Assembly: GCA_014859755.1 (NCBI GenBank)
Contig: JACUTO010000046.1
Coordinates: 1-10,027 of the forward strand
Direction: 5' to 3'
DNA from: Candidatus Bathyarchaeota archaeon
GTDB taxonomy: Archaea; Thermoproteota; Bathyarchaeia; Bathyarchaeales; Bathyarchaeaceae
Length of the DNA stretch: 10,027 bases
In this document: one piece after another, positions 6,668-10,027 of the stretch
How positions within the stretch are numbered: the stretch's first letter is position 1
Layout of the letters: every line of letters starts with the position of its first letter
Translations under genes and position numbers: made by a program
The notes under the pieces: generated by a model
Told to the model about the DNA's origin: nothing
Databases searched by the model: none
The model's input: the letters and a program-made list of their open reading frames with translations, nothing else

Positions 6668-7345
6668 ATGGAGAAACAGATGGCAGTGACCATCGTTGTG
6701 ATTATGATCGTCATTGTTGCCGCTATTGCTGGACTTTTGGGTTGGGAAAAATATTTACTTCAGTATAGCTACGTGGGAGTTTTCGCAATCAGTATTATCG
6801 GCGCAATGTCAATAATTGTTCCGATACCTTACACCTTCATCATACTTACGTTGGGTATAGAAGGACTGAACCCCCTCCTTCTCACAGTTGCAGGAGGCTT
6901 GGGTTCGAGTGTTGGCGAATTTTCTGGATACCTATTGGGATATTACGGGCGATCTGTGATAAGCGAAAAACAGCAAAGAAAAATGGATTACATGATGAGA
7001 ATTTTTGACCATTACGGACCCATTGCAATTTTTCTTTTCGCTTTAACTCCATTGCCTGATGATCTTCTTTTTATTCCACTGGGAATACTGCGATACAAGT
7101 TCATTAAGGCTTTCATTCCATGTATTTTAGGCAAAACTTCGATGTGCGCTATTCTGGCTTATGGTGGCCAGATGTTCGGTAATATTCTCAGTATGGTATT
7201 TGGAGAAAGTACTCCAGAAATGAACCTTCTTATCTCTATAATTACCGCCATAGCATTAGTCTTTATTCTCGTGGCGATGCTTAAGATCGATTGGGAGAAG
7301 GTTTTTGAGAAGTATGTGGGTACAGAGAGAGTGAAAAAAGATTGA
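6668..7345 (+). CDS. VTT-domain (YqaA/DedA-like) membrane protein
   Basis: This is 225 residues from ATG at 6668, with GGAGG at 6652-6656 upstream (11 nt spacing). An internal ATG at 6680 is a less likely start. Hydrophobic segments lie at about 6-25, 35-62, 68-92, 117-142, 148-168 and 186-205. The VTT/SNARE-associated signature is visible as GSSVGEFSGYLLGYYGR (79-95) and, after an amphipathic linker, a segment at 124-145 containing LTPLPDD and IPLG. That pattern is closest to the YqaA-type (COG1238) branch. Family members act in membrane homeostasis, and some DedA relatives are linked to lipid-carrier or lipid translocation; the precise role here is unknown. It is divergent from the ferredoxin/oxidoreductase operon and ends in a convergent gap with a poly-T terminator. 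Confidence 0.8.
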   Translation: MEKQMAVTIVVIMIVIVAAIAGLLGWEKYLLQYSYVGVFAISIIGAMSIIVPIPYTFIILTLGIEGLNPLLLTVAGGLGSSVGEFSGYLLGYYGRSVISEKQQRKMDYMMRIFDHYGPIAIFLFALTPLPDDLLFIPLGILRYKFIKAFIPCILGKTSMCAILAYGGQMFGNILSMVFGESTPEMNLLISIITAIALVFILVAMLKIDWEKVFEKYVGTERVKKD

Positions 7346-7396
7346 GGGTTATAGCTGACCCAGAAAGGCGTGGAGATATCACCCGCAACTTCCCCC

Positions 7397-7408
7397 TTTT
7401 TTTGTTTT
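7397..7408 (+). terminator. Poly-T terminator of the VTT gene
   Basis: TTTTTTTGTTTT, preceded by CCCCC, lies 52 nt after the VTT gene stop. Such U-runs end transcription by archaeal RNA polymerase. Short palindromes follow (GCAC/GTGC at 7409-7418, and a perfect 6-bp stem GCACGC/GCGTGC with TAAT loop at 7428-7443). Confidence 0.55.
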
Positions 7409-7454
7409 GCACGAGTGCCGCATATTCGCACGCTAATGCGTGCATTACCTGCCT

Positions 7455-7466
7455 AAAGAAAGAAAA
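7455..7466 (-). terminator. U-rich terminator of the radical SAM gene
   Basis: Read on the minus strand, TTTTCTTTCTTT follows the radical SAM stop codon directly. The 6-bp TAAT hairpin at 7428-7443 lies a few bases further on. A U-rich run at this position fits an archaeal terminator. Confidence 0.45.
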
Positions 7467-8480
7467 TTACTCTAAGTGACGGTAAAACTCTCTTGGATTA
7501 AGCTCTTCAAACTCATCTGTTTGTTGTGCTATGTGCTTTCTTATATCGACGCAAAGATGACATTTGGAAACGTATCCTTCGCTACGTTGCTTGTACCCAA
7601 ATTGCTTGCCAAGGTCATGAAGCTTTTCCAAGTCGGTTACTAGAGCATCGACGATTGGCCGCTCATCAAGATCTATCTGATGAATTAATTCAAGATTTCT
7701 AGCATCTCCTAAGGAAATGCCTCCGCAATAGCCTGTCATGTAGTTTCCATAGTTATCGATGTGAACGTGCCAATCTCTTGTCAGCTCTTCTCTGCATGAT
7801 TCGCCAAAAAATTTCTTTGCTGGATATTTTTTGTACAAGTATCCTAGTTTGTAAGGTGCTCTACCCATGGGAAGTAATTCAACGTAGGATAAGCTACGAG
7901 GACCCGCTTTTTGTAGATATTCCTTGAAGGACAAGGTATCTTTAAAATTGAGCTTCTTGAATTGATAGTAAAAGAATTCCTGATAGGTTGTCGCACCTTC
8001 GCCAAAAATTTCCTTGCTTATTCTAACAGCTCTTTCCGTCCTCTCGAAAGGTACGTATTCAAGTATGAATGGGTTCACGCTAATCAGTATTCCGTGCAAT
8101 CCCGCGTCTTTTAGCTGCGTAAGCTTTCGTCTTGTAGATTCGTCATCCCTACACCAAAAACAGTTGGTCTCAACAAAAGTTGAGGGGATTTTATGTTCAT
8201 GCGCTATTTCAGTAACTTTAAGCAGAAGGTCGAAATTCAAAAATGGTTCTCCACCAGTAAAGTGAAGACCATAATTTATGCCAATCCTGTCTGACCCAAG
8301 AGGGCTTCCTTGGATCTTGTCAGCTAGTTGAGTTAAAATTTTTTCTGCGTGTTCCTCGGAAATCCAGTCTGCTTTCCAGCGAGGAGAACAAGCATACATG
8401 CAATGCTTGCACTCACTTGTGCATCTGTAAGAAAGAAGCAAGCCTCCAGAAACTGGTTCCGGAATGTACAACTTATTCAT
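7467..8480 (-). CDS. Radical SAM protein with additional C-terminal cysteines
   Basis: This is 337 residues from ATG at 8480. The SAM [4Fe-4S] motif CxxxCxxC is C20/C24/C27, with a further C31, and the SAM-binding GGEP lies at 76-79 in HFTGGEPF. Other cysteines sit at C107/C110 (CFWC), C229, C252 and C307/C310 (KCHLC). The C229...GNYMTGYC252...C307-x2-C310 arrangement resembles a reduced SPASM/twitch auxiliary-cluster region as in the MoaA/PqqE/NifB-like group. Many relatives modify peptides or cofactors, but the substrate here is unknown. No clear SD precedes the ATG. It lies 73 bp downstream of amzA on the same strand, so co-transcription is possible. A 36-codon Cys-containing ORF lies on the other side of amzA. 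Confidence 0.85.
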   Translation of the reverse strand: MNKLYIPEPVSGGLLLSYRCTSECKHCMYACSPRWKADWISEEHAEKILTQLADKIQGSPLGSDRIGINYGLHFTGGEPFLNFDLLLKVTEIAHEHKIPSTFVETNCFWCRDDESTRRKLTQLKDAGLHGILISVNPFILEYVPFERTERAVRISKEIFGEGATTYQEFFYYQFKKLNFKDTLSFKEYLQKAGPRSLSYVELLPMGRAPYKLGYLYKKYPAKKFFGESCREELTRDWHVHIDNYGNYMTGYCGGISLGDARNLELIHQIDLDERPIVDALVTDLEKLHDLGKQFGYKQRSEGYVSKCHLCVDIRKHIAQQTDEFEELNPREFYRHLE

Positions 8481-8553
8481 GTGCTATACTTCAGTATTTC
8501 TTTCTCAAGTTTCTTTCCAAATTCTGGGTGACTGAGCAACATCAAACTCACTG

Positions 8554-9108
8554 TTATTTTCGCGTTTTTATATGCATTAATTTGTTTTCGTGTTCTTTAC
8601 AGAGCCTATAAACGCCATTATAGAAATTTTTGGGTTTACAAGGAGCCTTCATTAAACAACCCTCATTTCTGCAATGCTTCAATCCAAGATTGTGTCCAAT
8701 TTCATGCAAACTTATTCCTACGCAAGCTTGAGACAAGTAACGCTCATCTATACCATAAGCTGAGACTATTGACAAGTTAGGCTCAAGCGTTAAGCCTGCT
8801 AAATCATCCCCGAACCCGAGGACATAATGGGGCAAAATGGCAAGAATGATTTCTTTTGAATCGTATGTAAAATGTTTCTTCAGCTCTCCCTGCAAATCAT
8901 CAAGATAAACCATTTTCCTTTTCCTCATAAGGAATTTGGCTAAAAGGCTTTTTGGGCTGAGAAGTAAATGTTCTGGCAACGTTTTTCTGGGCGAAATTTC
9001 AATTCTTTCTATTTTATACAGTGATCTGGAATTCCTACAGATATCCTCAACAAAATCGTAGTCACAATCGAAATGTTGAATGATTAGATGACGTCGCATG
9101 TTTTCCAT
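8554..9108 (-). CDS. amzA: Archaemetzincin, zinc metalloprotease (peptidase family M54)
   Basis: This is a 184-residue cytoplasmic metzincin. The catalytic zinc site HEIGHNLGLKH occupies 135-145, with H135, H139 and H145 as ligands and E136 as general base. It runs straight into the family's structural zinc site: C146, C151, then LM (152-153, the metzincin Met-turn) and C170. The family pattern ends CxxC, but here it is C170-K-E-H173, so the fourth ligand would be His. An extra C157 is also present. The length is normal for the family. ATG at 9108 is chosen over M4 (9099); neither has an SD. A TATA box at 9128-9136 puts transcription start at about 9106-9110, so the mRNA is probably leaderless. 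Physiological substrates of archaemetzincins are not established. Confidence 0.92.
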   Translation of the reverse strand: MENMRRHLIIQHFDCDYDFVEDICRNSRSLYKIERIEISPRKTLPEHLLLSPKSLLAKFLMRKRKMVYLDDLQGELKKHFTYDSKEIILAILPHYVLGFGDDLAGLTLEPNLSIVSAYGIDERYLSQACVGISLHEIGHNLGLKHCRNEGCLMKAPCKPKNFYNGVYRLCKEHENKLMHIKTRK

Positions 9109-9127
9109 GCATGTTTAGTCTTTTTCA

Positions 9128-9136
9128 ATATAAAAA
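9128..9136. promoter_or_regulatory. Shared TATA box between amzA and the 36-codon ORF
   Basis: The plus strand reads ATATAAAAA and the minus strand TTTTTATAT. On the minus strand it predicts a start about at the amzA ATG (leaderless). On the plus strand it predicts a start near 9160, about 20 nt before the ATG at 9180 with the SD in between. It can serve either gene or both. Confidence 0.45.
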
Positions 9137-9179
9137 CAAATTGTTAACGAGCGAATAAGAAAGATTGAGGCTTATTTCG

Positions 9180-9290
9180 ATGACAAAGGTACTCCTTATG
9201 AAAAATAAACCATTGTGTGAATCATGCTACTACGAAGACGAATCAGCAGCCACGGTCTTCCACAGAGGAGATCAGAGCTGTAATGAATAA
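9180..9290 (+). CDS. Small CxxC protein, possible zinc ribbon (perhaps truncated)
   Basis: The ATG at 9180 has GAGG (9167-9170) 9 nt upstream and a TATA box about 50 nt upstream. It opens 36 codons ending in TAA at 9288-9290. The peptide contains C13-E-S-C16, then AATVFHRGDQ, then S-C34-N-E and stop. This looks like a small zinc ribbon (CxxC-x17-CxxC) that stops exactly where the fourth cysteine is expected. The frame one base on (from 9289) continues KLIRKNA to TAG at 9312, as if two bases were lost from a Cys codon. So it is either a real 36-residue peptide, a recently frameshifted gene of about 44 residues, or an assembly error. A precursor peptide for the nearby radical SAM enzyme is an alternative. 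Confidence 0.45.
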   Translation: MTKVLLMKNKPLCESCYYEDESAATVFHRGDQSCNE

Positions 9291-9308
9291 GTTGATCAGA
9301 AAGAATGC

Positions 9309-10027
9309 CTAGGATGAGCAAGTCAAGTGAATTGTTTGTTTCAACTCCTCGACTACTTTCTCTTTATCCTCCTCGATGTACTCTGTCGTCGCCATTATTC
9401 CTTTCCAGCTGTCGATGAAAGTTTCCCTCTTGATTTCAGGTATTACTCTTCTTCCAATTCTTGAATAGAAGATGTTTGGGTTAGGAAGAATTTTCTCTAC
9501 TCTTTGCCCTAATGCTTTTGGAACGCCGTTCTCATGGATCAGTGACGCTATATCCCTTATGTCAGACGCTCTACAGGAGATAACCTTCATTGTAAAATAA
9601 TCGCCATAATCAGGAACGAACACTCTAACTTCCTCGTCGGCAATAGTGATGAGAGTTTGTCTACTCTTTTCAATCATCTCATAGTCTATCAATATTACCT
9701 CTTCCTCTTCTCTCCCTCTAATTTCACCTTCCATAAAATCTAAAGAAACTTTGATTCGAGTCTTGTCGTACCTTATGAACTTAAGCCATCTCATGAAGCC
9801 GTATTGATCTCTTTTCGTTAACTTGTTAACTCTCCAATCCCTTGGAATAATCTCGTTCAACTCATCAAGATGCCAGCCATTCCTCTTCTTTACGATGAAG
9901 TCGCAGTCTCTCGTGTAACGTGAGAACTTGATGAACGCTCTTAATGCGTATCCTCCGATCATAACTAATTTAGGGTTCGTGAATTCCTTAGTTTTTTCTG
10001 ATATGTAGCGAATAATCTTAAGGATTT
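9309..10027 (-). CDS. AbiEii-like nucleotidyltransferase (5' end outside window)
   Basis: The frame is open from the right edge, and 21 codons precede the first internal ATG at 9962. Those codons read as a helix leading into LVMIGGYAL, so the true start is probably outside the window. Numbered from that ATG, the GG-x-A motif is at 3-6 and the nucleotidyltransferase D-x-D is D19-C20-D21 in RYTRDCDFIV. A probable third metal-binding Asp is D75 in KVSLDFMEG. Further on, VPDYGDYFTMKVISCRASDIRDIASLI (in part 115-141) matches the MK...R...D-I-x-D region of AbiEii/MNT-like proteins. Such proteins transfer nucleotides to RNA or protein and include toxin components. No antitoxin partner is visible, but upstream sequence is missing. 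A non-toxin housekeeping role cannot be excluded. Confidence 0.8.
   Translation of the reverse strand, partial: ILKIIRYISEKTKEFTNPKLVMIGGYALRAFIKFSRYTRDCDFIVKKRNGWHLDELNEIIPRDWRVNKLTKRDQYGFMRWLKFIRYDKTRIKVSLDFMEGEIRGREEEEVILIDYEMIEKSRQTLITIADEEVRVFVPDYGDYFTMKVISCRASDIRDIASLIHENGVPKALGQRVEKILPNPNIFYSRIGRRVIPEIKRETFIDSWKGIMATTEYIEEDKEKVVEELKQTIHLTCSS

Overview
The window reads as part of an archaeal chromosome. The evidence is an archaeal-type prolyl-tRNA synthetase with a cysteine-rich C-terminus, an archaemetzincin, a tungsten-type aldehyde:ferredoxin oxidoreductase, a DUF401 permease, GGAGG-type ribosome binding sites, and TATA boxes about 25 nt from plausible transcription starts. A Thermoproteota or Bathyarchaeia-type lineage would fit, but nothing here fixes the lineage.

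Layout. (1) 1-154: the last 50 codons of an unrecognised plus-strand gene. (2) 209-769, minus: a four-helix membrane protein of unknown function. It is bracketed by two copies of a 22-nt repeat (171-192 and 969-990); one copy sits in a hairpin and the other in a larger stem-loop element at 901-978. (3) 1132-2574, plus: proS with a good SD and two upstream TATA boxes. (4) 2711-3898, minus: a DUF401 permease. (5) 4041-6455, minus: a two-gene operon in which a 16-cysteine ferredoxin is followed with no gap by a tungsten aldehyde oxidoreductase. Sampled lines of this operon are clearly richer in G+C than its surroundings. (6) 6668-7345, plus: a VTT/YqaA-type membrane protein, divergent from the operon. 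(7) 7467-8480 and 8554-9108, minus: a radical SAM enzyme with extra cysteines downstream of an archaemetzincin. (8) 9180-9290, plus: a 36-codon CxxC ORF that is not in usual gene-length lists, divergent from amzA. (9) 9309-10027, minus: an AbiEii-like nucleotidyltransferase whose 5' end lies outside the window.

How the genes work together. The only clear functional unit is the ferredoxin/oxidoreductase pair. It has the order and domain make-up of the electron-transfer and tungsten subunits of AorAB-type or YdhY/YdhV-type enzymes. ProS is housekeeping, and the permease and VTT protein are stand-alone membrane genes. The amzA, radical SAM and small-Cys-peptide cluster has not been tied to a known pathway and is the best place to look for something new. 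The most notable residue-level oddities are an Asp in place of the first cluster cysteine of the oxidoreductase (D299) and a His in place of the last structural-zinc cysteine of the archaemetzincin (H173).
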